Positions 6,847 through 15,701 of a stretch of 64,000 bases of DNA are shown piece by piece; within the stretch, counting starts at the first letter, position 1, and each line of letters starts with the position of its first letter. The notes below the pieces were generated by a model. The model was given only the letters and a program-made list of their open reading frames with translations. It did no database searches and was not told where the DNA came from. Origin of the DNA: DSVZ01 sp964568145 (GTDB taxonomy: Bacteria > Verrucomicrobiota > Verrucomicrobiia > Limisphaerales > J093); the NCBI GenBank assembly GCA_964568145.1, contig CAZMOZ010000002.1:248001-312000 (forward strand), in the 5' to 3' direction. The position numbers and the translations under genes are program-made.

Positions 6847-8902
6847 GGCCAGGCGGGGGTTCCGGAGCCGCCGCCTCAGCCGGACCTTCGTTCACGGCAC
6901 CGCCAGGCTCCGCGGCCAGCCAGTCCCGGGCCAGGGCGCGCGCCTGTTCCACCAGCGCCAGATCGTTGGCGAGGTCGCCAAAGCGGAAGGCCGGCAGACC
7001 ACTTTGCGCCTGGCCCAGCAACTCACCCGGTCCGCGCAGCCGCAGGTCCGCCTCGGCGATGCGAAAGCCGTCGGTGGTTTCCTCCAGCACCCGCAGCCGT
7101 TCGCGGGCTTCGACCGTTTTCGCCGCCGCCACCAGGATGCAATACGCCGGGTGCGGGGTGCGCGCCACGCGACCGCGCAGTTGATGCAGTTGCGCCAGGC
7201 CGAAGCTCTCCGCGTTTTCCACCACCATCACGCTGGCGTTGGGCACGTCCACGCCCACCTCGATCACCGAGGTGGTCACCAGCGCCTGCAGGCGGTTCGC
7301 GCGGAAGGCCGCCATCACGCGGTCTTTTTCCTCCGCGCCCAGCCGGCCGTGCAGCAGACCCACGCGATGCGGCGCCAGCGCCGTTTGCAGGCGCTCGAAC
7401 TCGGCCAGCACGGCCTTCACGCCCGCGGCCGGGTCGGCGTCCTCCACGCGCGGGTACACGACGAACGCCTGTCGGCCCTGGCACAGTTGGTCACGCACGA
7501 ATTCCCACACCTTGGGCAGGCGGTCGGCGGTGCGCACGAAGGTTCGCAGCCGGCCGCGGCCCGCCGGCAGGGCGTCAATCACGGACACGTCCAGGTCGCC
7601 GTACAAGGTCAGGCCCAGCGTGCGCGGGATGGGCGTGGCGGTCATCACCAGCAGGTGCGGGTAGCGGCCTTTGCGCACCAGCCGCTCGCGCTGCGCGACG
7701 CCGAACTTGTGCTGCTCGTCAATGGTCACCAGCCCCAGCCGCTCCGGGACGAACCCCGGCCCGATCAACGCATGCGTGCCGACGGTCAAAACCGGCCGGG
7801 CGTTGGCGGTTCCGGAAGTCGTGGCGGCGAACAGCGTCGGCGTCTCCGCCGCGGTCCCGCCGGTCTTCCGGCTGCCGGTGCGCAATTCCACGCGGAGGCC
7901 CAGCGGCTCGAACCACGCGCGGAAGCGCGCGAACTGCTGTCCGGCCAGCACCTCCGTGGGCGCCATGAAGGCCGCGTCGTAACCGCTTTCCAGCGCCATC
8001 AGCGCCGCGCAGGCGGCCACCACGGTCTTGCCGGAGCCCACGTCGCCTTGCAGCAGCCGCCGCATGGGATGCGGCCCGCCGAGGTCGGCGCGGATTTCGC
8101 GGAGCACGCGCGTCTGCGCCTCGGTGAGCGTGAAGCCGAGGCGGGCCAGGAACGGGCGCATCCAGCGGTTGTCGCCGGCGCAGGGGAGGGCGGCCGCCTT
8201 GGTCTGGAGCGCGCGGCGGCGACGCTGGATGGCGAGCTGGAGTTCAAAAAACTCGTCCAGCGCGAGGCGGCGGCGGGCGGTCTCGGCGTCGCCGTCGGTT
8301 TCCGGGAAGTGAAGCCGCTGCAGCGCGCGGGCGCGGGACAGCTCCGCAACGGCGGTGACGGCGGGCCAGGGATCGGCCAGATGCGGCGCGGCGGCGGCCA
8401 GCGCCCGCCACATCAAGCCGCGCAGCCAGCGCTGCGTGAGCCCGGCGGTGAGCGGGTAGATCGGCACGATGCGGCCGACGTGGAGCGAGCGCTCCTCGCC
8501 GCCCTCCACCACCTCGGTCTCGGGATGGTCAATCGTGGTGGGCTTGAGCGAGCGCACCCGGCCGAAGACGACCAGTTCCTCGCCCACTTGGAACTGGTCT
8601 TCCATGAAGGGCAGGTTCCACCATCGGCAGTGCAGCCGGCCGGTGCCGTCCTCGAGGATGAGTTCGTAGAGCGAGCGGGTGCCGCGCCTCCAGCGTTTCA
8701 CGCCGGCCGCCACCACGCGCCCGCCGGTCAGCACGGACTCGCCGGCCGCCAGCCGGGCGATGGGCCGGAACTGGCGCCGGTCTTCGTAACGGCGTGGGCG
8801 GTGGAGCAGCAACTCCTCGACGGTGCGAATGCCGAGCTGGGTCAGCAGCGCCGCGCGCTCCAGGCCCACGCCCCAAAGGACGGTGACTGGCTGGGTGAGC
8901 AT
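6842..8902 (-). CDS. recG: ATP-dependent DNA helicase RecG
   Basis: The 686-residue length fits RecG (about 690). The N-terminal wedge/OB domain begins with the helix-hairpin GVGLERAALLTQLGI and HRPRRYED. The helicase core has Walker A GDVGSGKT (K at about 292), the DEQH box with DEQHKFGV (Asp about 395), TATPIPRTL (motif III), and C-terminal LLHGRLGAEEKD, TSVIEVGVDVPNA and QLHQLRGRVAR. RecG reverses stalled replication forks and remodels Holliday junctions. I start at ATG 8902 (MLTQPVTVLWGVG); the open frame runs upstream to 9064 but that part is GC-repeat sequence. The TGA stop is embedded in the arm of palindromic repeat A. The gene is isolated. Confidence 0.96.
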   Translation of the reverse strand: MLTQPVTVLWGVGLERAALLTQLGIRTVEELLLHRPRRYEDRRQFRPIARLAAGESVLTGGRVVAAGVKRWRRGTRSLYELILEDGTGRLHCRWWNLPFMEDQFQVGEELVVFGRVRSLKPTTIDHPETEVVEGGEERSLHVGRIVPIYPLTAGLTQRWLRGLMWRALAAAAPHLADPWPAVTAVAELSRARALQRLHFPETDGDAETARRRLALDEFFELQLAIQRRRRALQTKAAALPCAGDNRWMRPFLARLGFTLTEAQTRVLREIRADLGGPHPMRRLLQGDVGSGKTVVAACAALMALESGYDAAFMAPTEVLAGQQFARFRAWFEPLGLRVELRTGSRKTGGTAAETPTLFAATTSGTANARPVLTVGTHALIGPGFVPERLGLVTIDEQHKFGVAQRERLVRKGRYPHLLVMTATPIPRTLGLTLYGDLDVSVIDALPAGRGRLRTFVRTADRLPKVWEFVRDQLCQGRQAFVVYPRVEDADPAAGVKAVLAEFERLQTALAPHRVGLLHGRLGAEEKDRVMAAFRANRLQALVTTSVIEVGVDVPNASVMVVENAESFGLAQLHQLRGRVARTPHPAYCILVAAAKTVEARERLRVLEETTDGFRIAEADLRLRGPGELLGQAQSGLPAFRFGDLANDLALVEQARALARDWLAAEPGGAVNEGPAEAAAPEPPPGR

Positions 8903-9288
8903 CGAAGCCGGCGGCGCGGGCACGCGGAGCTTATAGCCGCGGACGCCCCACCCGCCAAGCCGGACCAAGAAGCCGGATACCGGTGCGGGGTGCGGGGTGC
9001 GGGGTGCTGGGATTTCGTGGCCCTGGCTGCGACCGGTGGAATGAGGCTCCGTCAAGCCCGGCAAGCTTCCACGGCGCGGACATCCGCGGCTGCGGCAACA
9101 GCCGGCGGGTCCCCTGCTCTACTACGGGTCGTTGGTGGGCCGCCGGCGCCACTCTAAAACTGGATTGCCCTTTGCTGATGGGTCGCCGCGCGTAGAGAGG
9201 CGACAGGTCCCGGCCTCTGGGCCGGAGGCCGGCTACCAGCCAGGGGACGGCCGGACGCCGGCTTGACGACCGCCAGAATTGCCGCCTC
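8903..9288. other. Spacer with short tandem repeats and a repeat B fragment
   Basis: No gene is supported. It contains a (GTGCGGG)n-like tract near 8981-9008 and a reverse-oriented fragment of repeat B at 9181-9240. This spacer lies upstream of both recG and the outward end of the Tat protein gene. No clear promoter was recognised. Confidence 0.5.
9181..9240 (-). repeat. Repeat B, short copy (reverse)
   Basis: Two hairpin cores of the repeat B family: GTCGCC...GGCGAC (9182-9203) and GGCCTCTGGGCCGGAGGCC (9212-9230), followed by GGCTACCAGCC as in the other copies. Confidence 0.6.
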
Positions 9289-10287
9289 TCACGCGCACCA
9301 CGGCCGGCGGCGGTCGGGCAGTTGGGCGATGACGTCGGCGGCGACCTTGACGTCCTCGGCCACCTGGAAGTCGAACATGCCCACGCAGGCGAAATCGGCG
9401 CCGTTGCGGAAGGCGTAGTCAAAGCCGACTTTCGGCGCAATGGCGCCGGCGGCCAAGACCTTGTAGGCGATCCACGGTTTTTCGATCCTGCTCATCACCG
9501 CGATCGTGCGGTCGGGGTCCATGTCGTAGTAGTTGTCCACCGCGTAATTTTCGATCACCGGCTTGGACTGGTCCGGCCGGCGGGCGGACCAGTATTTGTT
9601 GTGGTGGAGCGTCTTCATGTAGAAGTCCACCGGGAGGCGCGCGCCCTCGACCGCCTCGATCATTTCGAGTGAATGCCCCGCGACACCGGTGATCACGCCC
9701 TGTTGGCGCACCAAGTCCACGAAGCGGCCGATCAGGTCCACGCGCCGGTCGAAGGCCCAGCGGTCGCCTAGGTTGCCGACGAGAAAGACGCCGACCGCGC
9801 CGGCGTCAATCGAGGACTTGATCACCTCGTCCATCTTGGTTTCGTCGGGGCCGGCCTGGGCCAGCCATTGCAGCCGGCCGCCGCGCTCCTGGCGGTAACG
9901 CCGGTACAAGGCCACGGCCCGCGTGTTGTCCGGGTTGACGATCATGGTGTTGATGCCGTGCTCCTCGCAGATCTGCCAGGTGTCCAGCACCTTCACGTCC
10001 GTGAAATAATGGTTAAGCAGCGACGAGACGTAGATCAGGTCGCGGGAATGCGCGTAGCCGCCGATGAGGTTGCCGCCGCAGATCAGGCGGCTGATCTCGA
10101 CCTTGCCGATGCGGCCGGTCTCGACGCGGGCGCCCGGCGCCGGCCGGGGACGCGGTTCCACGCCGGCCGCGGCCAGGGCGCGCTCTTCGAGGCTCAACGC
10201 GGTGGCGGTGGCCGCCAGGGAGCCCAGAAAGCCGCGTCGCGAAACGGGGATGTTTTGGGGGACAGGACAGGTGCGCAGCGTTTTCAC
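9289..10287 (-). CDS. Tat-exported protein of an uncharacterised (TIM-barrel-like) family, paralogue 1
   Basis: About 332 residues with a twin-arginine signal (SRRGFLGSLAATATALSL) near the N-terminus, so export in folded form is likely. The mature part starts with RIGKVEISRLICGGNLIGGY, which recalls the first strand of aldo/keto reductases. Further blocks are HGINTMIVNPDN, RYRQERGGRLQWLAQAG, FYMKTLHHNKYWS, DPDRTIAVMSRIEKPWIAYK, VLAAGAIAP and ADFACVGMFDFQV. The same blocks occur in order in the gene at 28356-29360, so the two are paralogues. I cannot name a substrate; the alternating strand/helix pattern suggests a TIM barrel. I chose the GTG at 10287, which places the RR pair at residues 17-18; a TTG at 10323 is also open. 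No cofactor motif is recognised with confidence. Confidence 0.6.
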   Translation of the reverse strand: MKTLRTCPVPQNIPVSRRGFLGSLAATATALSLEERALAAAGVEPRPRPAPGARVETGRIGKVEISRLICGGNLIGGYAHSRDLIYVSSLLNHYFTDVKVLDTWQICEEHGINTMIVNPDNTRAVALYRRYRQERGGRLQWLAQAGPDETKMDEVIKSSIDAGAVGVFLVGNLGDRWAFDRRVDLIGRFVDLVRQQGVITGVAGHSLEMIEAVEGARLPVDFYMKTLHHNKYWSARRPDQSKPVIENYAVDNYYDMDPDRTIAVMSRIEKPWIAYKVLAAGAIAPKVGFDYAFRNGADFACVGMFDFQVAEDVKVAADVIAQLPDRRRPWCA

Positions 10288-10705
10288 GGCCCCGTTGGTA
10301 CGCCTCTGGCGGCGTGTTGCCAACCTCGAATTGGTCGTTGCCGGCCTTCGGGCCGCATCTCACTTTTTGCAGCCGGTGGAAACGGCCGGAAGTTCCGGGG
10401 CCGCGCGCCTGAGTAAAAGGGGAGCGCGGCTTCCGGCCCGCGGGGGTAGGTCGCCCCTCGCTGAGGGGCGACGGGAACCGGCCGCTGAGCCAGCGGCCGG
10501 CTACCAGATGCTGAATCCCAGCCCGCTACCCACCACGCCCTTTCTGTGTTTCTAAGTTTGGGTTTTCTCACCGGCTACCCGGCCGGCTGCAAGCCGGCAG
10601 CCACCCCGGCCGCGGTCCTGCCTGCACGAAATTGAAACGCATCCCGCGAGCAGACGTCCTGGTTTTCGGACGTGCAAGGACTCTGCGATCCGGTAAATTG
10701 GGAAC
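10288..10705. other. Divergent spacer carrying a full repeat B copy
   Basis: This region separates the divergent Tat-protein and sigma-factor genes and must hold both promoters, but most of it is a reverse copy of repeat B. No convincing -35/-10 pair was found. The open frames here are artefacts of the repeat. Confidence 0.5.
10415..10600 (-). repeat. Repeat B, full copy (reverse)
   Basis: It contains two perfect palindromes: GTCGCCCCTCGC/TGAGGGGCGAC (10450-10472) and CCGGCCGCTGAG/CCAGCGGCCGG (10478-10500). These are followed by the conserved CTGAATCCCAGCCCGC and by TTTCTAAGTTTGGG, the reverse complement of the CCCAAACTCAGAAA block of the other copies. Confidence 0.75.
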
Positions 10706-11458
10706 ATGGTCCCCAAAGGCCAGCGAGCGGAGGAAGCCCAGTTCAGGCCCGCCGCGTTCGCGACGACCCACTGGAGCGTGGTGCTGGCGGCGGGCCAGAC
10801 CGATTCTCCGCAGGCGGCGCAAGCGCTGGAAACGCTCTGTCGCACCTATTGGTATCCGCTGTATGCCTATGTGCGACGGCGGGGCCACACCCCGGAGGAC
10901 GCCCAGGACCTGACCCAGGAATTCTTCACGCGGTTGCTGGATCGCAAGGCGCTGGAACACCTCACGCGCGAAGGCGGCAAGTTCCGCTCGTTCCTGCGCG
11001 CGGCGCTGAATCACTTTCTCATCAACGAATGGGAACACCGCCGCGCCGCGAAGCGGGATGAACGGCAGGTCGCCTTCTCGCTGGACGCGCTCGCCCCGGA
11101 AGCCCGGTATCGCGTGGAACCGGCCGAGCCGATGACCCCGGAGACCTGCTTCGAGCGACAGTGGGCGGCCACGCTGGTCGAGCAGGTCCTGAACCGGTTG
11201 CGCGACGAGTACGCCGCCGGCGGCAAGGCGGAGCTGTTCCGGCGGCTGCAACCGTGTCTGACCGGCGCCGAGCCGCGGCTGCCGTACGCGGACCTGGCCC
11301 CCGGGCTGGGCCTGACCGAGGACGCGGTGAAGATGGCGGTGCACCGGCTGCGCCAGCGCTACGGCCAGTTGTTGCGCGCCGAGATCGCCCACACGGTCGC
11401 CCGTCCTGAAGACGTCGAAGAAGAGATTCAACACCTGATCGCGATTGTCGCCCGGTAA
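10706..11458 (+). CDS. ECF-type RNA polymerase sigma factor
   Basis: A 250-residue sigma factor. Region 2 is represented by YWYPLYAYVRRRGHTPEDAQDLTQEFFTRLL (split: YWYPLYAYVRRRG then EDAQDLTQEFF) and region 4 by a helix-turn-helix around LTEDAVKMAVHRLRQRYGQLL. The sequence TTHWSVVLAAG near the N-terminus is characteristic of the ECF group that neighbours Ser/Thr kinases in Planctomycetes and Verrucomicrobia. The WD40 kinase gene follows after 61 nt on the same strand, so the pair probably forms one signalling unit in which kinase activity controls this sigma factor. No anti-sigma gene is adjacent. The ATG at 10706 gives MVPKGQRAEE; no strong Shine-Dalgarno is visible. Confidence 0.9.
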   Translation: MVPKGQRAEEAQFRPAAFATTHWSVVLAAGQTDSPQAAQALETLCRTYWYPLYAYVRRRGHTPEDAQDLTQEFFTRLLDRKALEHLTREGGKFRSFLRAALNHFLINEWEHRRAAKRDERQVAFSLDALAPEARYRVEPAEPMTPETCFERQWAATLVEQVLNRLRDEYAAGGKAELFRRLQPCLTGAEPRLPYADLAPGLGLTEDAVKMAVHRLRQRYGQLLRAEIAHTVARPEDVEEEIQHLIAIVAR

Positions 11459-11461
11459 GGT

Positions 11462-11508
11462 CCGATTTTCCGTTACCCGGGGAGCCAGTCCCGGTGGTAA
11501 AACCCCGG
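11462..11508 (+). promoter_or_regulatory. Duplicated candidate regulatory motif, copy 1 (before the kinase gene)
   Basis: CCGATTTTCCGTTACC (11462-11477) and CCGGTGGTA (11491-11499), with CGTTACC and CCGGTGGTA starting exactly 20 bp apart, then CCCCGG. A second copy with the same 20-bp offset lies at 14812-14857, before the exported protein genes. It could be the promoter recognised by the adjacent ECF sigma factor. Confidence 0.4.
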
Positions 11509-11519
11509 GAACCTTGGTC

Positions 11520-14500
11520 ATGGCGTCGCCGCTACATTGCACCGCGTGTGGCGCGGAGATTTCCGCGGACCGGCGGAACGGCCTGTGCATCCGCTGCCTC
11601 CTGGCGTTGGGGCTGAGCACGTCCGTCGAGGCGCCGCCACCTGCCGAACGACCCGCCCCGGAAGCCGAAAGCCGGATACCCAAGCCGCAAACCCCCGGCG
11701 CCTTCGGCGACTACGAACTGCTCGAGGAAATCGCCCGCGGCGGCATGGGCGTCGTGTACAAGGCGCGGCAGGTGAGCCTGGACCGCATCGTGGCGGTGAA
11801 GCTGTTGCTGGCAGGGACGCTGTCGGGACCGGAATACGTGAAACGCTTTCGGCTGGAGGCGTCCGCGGCCGCCCGCCTGCAGCACCCGAACATCGTCGCC
11901 ATCCACGAAGTGGGTGTCCACCAGGGCCAGCATTACCTGGTCATGGATTACGTGGAGGGGCAGAGCCTGGCGAAGACCATCTCGGATTTCGGATTCCGGA
12001 TTTCGGATTTCCCCCGGATCGCCCGGTGGGTGAAGACCGCGGCGGAGGCCGTGCATCATGCGCACGAGCACGGCATCCTGCATCGGGACCTCAAGCCGTC
12101 GAACGTGCTGATCGCCGCCGACGGCCAGCCGCGGGTGACGGACTTCGGCCTGGCCAAGCGGCTGGCCGCATCCGCAATGGAAGGCCGGAAATCGGAGATG
12201 GAAGCGACGCTCAGCGGCCAACTGGTGGGCTCTCCAAGCTACCTGCCGCCGGAACAGGCCGCGGCCCGATGGGGCAAGGTCTCCCGGCGCAGTGATGTCT
12301 ATGGCCTGGGGGCCTTGCTGTACCACCTCCTGACCGGCCGGCCGCCGTTTCAGGCCGCCACGATCGCGGAGACGCTCGAACAGGTGTTCACCGCCGAACC
12401 CGTTGCCCCGCGCGCGCTCAATCCGAGCCTGCCGCGCGACCTCGAAACCATCTGCCTCAAGTGTCTCGAGAAAGAACCGGCCAAACGCTATCCAACCGCC
12501 CAGGCGCTGGCCGACGAACTGGATCGGTTTCTCAACGGCCGGCCCGTGCGGGCCCGCCCCGTTGGCCCGGCCGGCCGGCTGGGGCGCTGGTGTCGGCGCA
12601 ATCCGCGGCAGGCGGGCCTGACCGCCGGGCTGATGCTGGTCTTCGCGCTGGGTCTGGCCGGCGTGCTCTGGCAATGGCGTCTCGCCGAGGCGGCCCGCCG
12701 GGAGGCGGTCGTAAATCTCCGGGATTCCTATCTGGCCCAGGCGCGGGCGAACCGCTGGAGCGGACGGGCGGGTCAGCGGTTCGACAGCCTCGGGGCGCTC
12801 GCCAGGGCCGCCCGCATCCGCCCGTCCCGCGAGCTGCGCGACGAGGCGGTGGCCTGCCTGATGCTGCCCGACGCCGAGGTGTTTCATCAGTGGTCGCTGC
12901 CGCCGGGGTACGACTTCGACTTCGATGCCCGGCTCGAACGTTACGCCCGGGCCGAACCGGAGGGGGGCATTGTCATCCGCCGGGTCAGCGACGGGGCTGA
13001 GTTGTTGCGCCTGCCCGGCTTGGGTAAGCCGGAGACGGTCCGGCTTCGCTTCAGTCCGGACGGCCGTTTTCTGGCCGAGAAATGGTCCGGCACGCGCACG
13101 AATCGGTTCCGGGTTTGGGACTTGAACCGTCGAACGGTCATCCTGGAGCCGCCCATCGCCGTGAGCCAGTTCGCCGTCCAGTTCACGCCGGACAGCCAAC
13201 GGCTGGCCGCGGCCGAAGCGGACGGAAGGGTGCACGTGTATGCGCTGGCCGAAGGCGGGGAGTTGACGACGATTTCCGCCCTGCCCCGGCCCACCGAACT
13301 CGTTTTTGACCCGCAAATCACCCGGCTGGCGGTGTGCGGCGAGGAGGACCCGGTGGTCCGGGTGCTCGACCTGGCCTCCGGAGAGGTCACGCAGACCCTG
13401 CGACATCCCGTGGGGATTTTCGGCCTGGCCTGGAACCGCGACGGGCGGCGGCTGGCCTGCGCGGCCGGCAACCTGTGCGTCTATTTGTGGAACAGCCTGA
13501 CGGGCGAACGCCAGGCCGCGCTGGAGCGACACGCCAGCGCGGTAACCGGGGTCCTCTTCAATCATCGAAGCGATCTCTTGGTCTCGGCCGGCTGGGATGG
13601 CCGGACCTGTTTCTGGGATCCCGTTCTTCATCGCCCGCTCTTCAGTCTGCCCGGGCGATTTACCTCGGCCTTCAGTCCGGACGATACCCGGCTCGGGTTC
13701 GTCACGCGCTCCCCCACGATCACCTCGGCCGGTCTCTGGCGCGTGACCGCCGCGCCCGAATGCCGCCGGCTGGGACGTTGGGCACCGGTGATCCCCGGCA
13801 ACACAGCCGCGTTCAGCGCCGACCAGCGCCTGCTGGCGGTGGCCACGCGCGAAGGGGTCCGGGTCTGGGACGCGGCCACGGGCCGCCCCCTCGCCAGCAT
13901 CCTGGCGGGGGACTGTCGCACGCCGCTCTTTCTCCCCGGCGGCGGCCTGATCACCAGCGGAATCCCCGGCGTGCAGCGCTGGCCGCTGGCTTGGGACGCC
14001 GCCGCAGAAACGCTGGTCGTCGGCACCCCGGAAGCCCTCTGGTCGGGCGTGGCGGAGCATGCGGCCCTGACGCCCGACGGCGAACGACTGGTGGTGGTGG
14101 GGCTGCAGGCGCCTGACGCCGACGCGCTGGTCATTCCGCTGCGCGAGGGCACTGCCCCCGTGCGGCTGACCGGCCACCCGCGCAGCACCTGGGTCAGCGT
14201 CAGCCCGGATGGCCGGCAGTTCGCCACGGGCAACTGGCAGGGCCGGGACGTGTGCGTCCGGGAGCTCGATACGGGCCGGGTGATCGCGGGCCTGCCTGCG
14301 GGACGGAGCGTCAGCGTCGCCTTCAGCCCGGACGGCCAGTGGCTGCTCACGGGATCCGCCGGCGAGTATCGCTTCTGGAACACCCGTTCCTGGCAACCGG
14401 AGCGGTCACTGCCGCGCGCGCCGGCCAGCGATTACGTGGGTGCCATGGCTTTCGCACCCGATGGCGGGATCGTGGCCGTGGTCCACCAGCGCGACACGGA

Positions 14501-14684
14501 GATGAAACTTCTCGCGGTGGTGGATGGCCGGGAACTGGTCACATTGCCGGCCGGGTTCCCGCTCGCCTTCAGCCCCGACAGCCGCCTGTTGGTGACGCTC
14601 GCCGAGGATCAACGCACGGTCCTGCTCTGGGACCTGGTCCTGATCCGCCAGCAACTGGCTGCGATCAACCTGGACTGGCCCTGA
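11520..14684 (+). CDS. Transmembrane Ser/Thr protein kinase with C-terminal WD40-type propeller
   Basis: A 1054-residue protein. A small zinc ribbon at the N-terminus has CTACG (residues 7-11) and CIRC. The kinase domain follows: glycine loop IARGGMGVVYKARQ, VAVKLL lysine, catalytic HRDLKPSN (H188, D190), DFGLAKR, and SPSYLPPEQA. A membrane helix (GLTAGLMLVFALGLAGVLWQ) lies around residues 365-385. The rest is a beta-propeller with repeated FSPDGR/LLVTGSAG/VWDL units. The kinase is cytoplasmic and the propeller is probably a periplasmic sensor. Unusually, residues 154-164 read ISDFGFRISDF, encoded by a run of TTCGGAT repeats inserted between the hinge and helix D. I use ATG 11520, which precedes the zinc ribbon; the frame is open back to 11445. 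It follows the ECF sigma gene by 61 nt. Confidence 0.93.
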   Translation: MASPLHCTACGAEISADRRNGLCIRCLLALGLSTSVEAPPPAERPAPEAESRIPKPQTPGAFGDYELLEEIARGGMGVVYKARQVSLDRIVAVKLLLAGTLSGPEYVKRFRLEASAAARLQHPNIVAIHEVGVHQGQHYLVMDYVEGQSLAKTISDFGFRISDFPRIARWVKTAAEAVHHAHEHGILHRDLKPSNVLIAADGQPRVTDFGLAKRLAASAMEGRKSEMEATLSGQLVGSPSYLPPEQAAARWGKVSRRSDVYGLGALLYHLLTGRPPFQAATIAETLEQVFTAEPVAPRALNPSLPRDLETICLKCLEKEPAKRYPTAQALADELDRFLNGRPVRARPVGPAGRLGRWCRRNPRQAGLTAGLMLVFALGLAGVLWQWRLAEAARREAVVNLRDSYLAQARANRWSGRAGQRFDSLGALARAARIRPSRELRDEAVACLMLPDAEVFHQWSLPPGYDFDFDARLERYARAEPEGGIVIRRVSDGAELLRLPGLGKPETVRLRFSPDGRFLAEKWSGTRTNRFRVWDLNRRTVILEPPIAVSQFAVQFTPDSQRLAAAEADGRVHVYALAEGGELTTISALPRPTELVFDPQITRLAVCGEEDPVVRVLDLASGEVTQTLRHPVGIFGLAWNRDGRRLACAAGNLCVYLWNSLTGERQAALERHASAVTGVLFNHRSDLLVSAGWDGRTCFWDPVLHRPLFSLPGRFTSAFSPDDTRLGFVTRSPTITSAGLWRVTAAPECRRLGRWAPVIPGNTAAFSADQRLLAVATREGVRVWDAATGRPLASILAGDCRTPLFLPGGGLITSGIPGVQRWPLAWDAAAETLVVGTPEALWSGVAEHAALTPDGERLVVVGLQAPDADALVIPLREGTAPVRLTGHPRSTWVSVSPDGRQFATGNWQGRDVCVRELDTGRVIAGLPAGRSVSVAFSPDGQWLLTGSAGEYRFWNTRSWQPERSLPRAPASDYVGAMAFAPDGGIVAVVHQRDTEMKLLAVVDGRELVTLPAGFPLAFSPDSRLLVTLAEDQRTVLLWDLVLIRQQLAAINLDWP
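11979..12012 (+). repeat. Short ATTTCGG-type repeats inside the kinase gene (repeat D)
   Basis: TCGGATTTCGGATTCCGGAT followed by TTCGGATTT, in frame, encoding ISDFGFRISDF. The complementary form (AATCCGAAATCCGAAGTCCG) occurs in non-coding DNA at 18531-18575. Confidence 0.75.
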
Positions 14685-15054
14685 CCACGGTCTTGCGCGG
14701 CCGGCGGATTGCCCGCCTCGAGCCCCGCGCCTCAGGCAGGGTTCCTCGCGGAATTTCGGGGAACAGCGAAGGTGTTTCCAGACCCGGGCTTTCCCCGAAA
14801 TCCGTGATCCACCGATTTTTCCCGTTACCTCCGCCCGCGTTTCCGGTGGTACCCCGGTAATGGCATCGGAGACTGCAACGGACCTCGCGATCGAGTTGGC
14901 CGTTGCACCGTCGGTCGCCATCGGCGTTCAACGCGGGTCGTCCCGTGACCGCCGCCGGAACGGCGTGTCGCTCGGCCCGGTTCGAGTGCCGCAACTCAAC
15001 AACGTAGAAAGAAGAGGCCCAATCAGGCCTCGATCGAAAGAAAGGAACAGACGT
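14685..15054. other. Long 5' region before the exported-protein genes
   Basis: No gene is required here. It holds an inverted repeat ATTTCGGGGAA/TTCCCCGAAAT (14753-14763 and 14791-14801), a likely end of the kinase transcript, then the second copy of the duplicated motif (14812-14857). An ATG at 14860 is in frame with the next gene but lacks a ribosome site and would add a non-signal N-terminus. Confidence 0.5.
14812..14857 (+). promoter_or_regulatory. Duplicated candidate regulatory motif, copy 2
   Basis: CCGATTTTTCCCGTTACC (14812-14829) and CCGGTGGTA (14843-14851) then CCCCGG. The distance between CGTTACC and CCGGTGGTA is the same 20 bp as in copy 1 at 11462. It lies about 200 bp upstream of the start of the exported-protein gene at 15055. 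Confidence 0.4.
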
Positions 15055-15606
15055 ATGCTTAGCAAAAAGAAACTGGCAGTGATGATCCTCGCGGCGATCG
15101 CGGGGGCCGCCATCATCCTCACTCAAACCGCCTCGTCCAAGGGACATGCGTACAAGTTGGAAGGGGCTTGGACGAGTAGCGGTGGCGGCATTTTGGGCAA
15201 CATGACCGTGGCTCCCACCGATCCCTCAGGTCGGCAAGCCACCGCAAAGGTCAATTGGGTGACCGTGGGGCCGACCATCGCTTGGTTGCAGGGGCAGGTG
15301 GGCGCGGATGGCGCCACCGATGGTAACGTTGTGGCCGAGATGATCAGCCGCGACACCGCGAAGTACACACAACTGTTCTACTGGGTCAAAACGGGGTGCC
15401 CCAACGAGATCAAGATGATCCTGATCGACTCCGGGACCTTCACGTTCACCGGCCCAGACAGCGCGGTCATTCAAAACGCCTTCGCGGGTTACCTGCCCTC
15501 GCGTGATGCGAACGGGGATGGGCTACCGGACGATCTGCAGAACCCGCCGGATCTCGGGCCCTTCCCCAGCAGCGCCGTGTTCACCCGCATCCCGATGGTG
15601 CCGTAG
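15055..15606 (+). CDS. Sec-exported protein of unknown function (183 residues)
   Basis: I do not recognise the family. The N-terminus MLSKKKLAVMILAAIAGAAI is a clear Sec signal peptide, with a likely cleavage site after QTASS or nearby. The mature part is rich in Gly, Thr and aromatic residues (YKLEGAWTSSGGGILGNMTV, IAWLQGQVGADG, FYWVKTG), suggesting a beta-sandwich or barrel-like fold. A DANGDGLPDD segment near residue 152 resembles a calcium-binding thrombospondin-type-3/dockerin-like loop. AAAGGAAC lies 9 nt before the ATG. It is followed after 95 nt by another exported-protein gene. Both lie behind the sigma/kinase pair and behind a copy of the duplicated upstream motif, so they are candidate regulon members. 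Confidence 0.65.
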   Translation: MLSKKKLAVMILAAIAGAAIILTQTASSKGHAYKLEGAWTSSGGGILGNMTVAPTDPSGRQATAKVNWVTVGPTIAWLQGQVGADGATDGNVVAEMISRDTAKYTQLFYWVKTGCPNEIKMILIDSGTFTFTGPDSAVIQNAFAGYLPSRDANGDGLPDDLQNPPDLGPFPSSAVFTRIPMVP

Positions 15607-15620
15607 CGGACGGCAATCCA

Positions 15621-15658
15621 CGAATCGGTGCGGCACGAGCCGCACCGATTCGGCTTTG
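15621..15658 (+). terminator. Strong hairpin between two exported-protein genes
   Basis: Perfect 14-bp arms CGAATCGGTGCGGC (15621-15634) and GCCGCACCGATTCG (15639-15652) with a 4-nt loop, followed by GCTTTGTC. The U-tract is weak, so it may end the upstream message, attenuate, or protect a 3' end. Confidence 0.6.
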
Positions 15659-15701
15659 TCAGCCACGGAACCTCAATCACCCAGAACCGAAAGAACCTAC
15701 T

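Noticed and set aside
8980..9010. GTGCGGG tandem tract as a CRISPR or regulatory array
   Set aside because: Only three to four 7-bp units with no spacers; a simple slippage tract.
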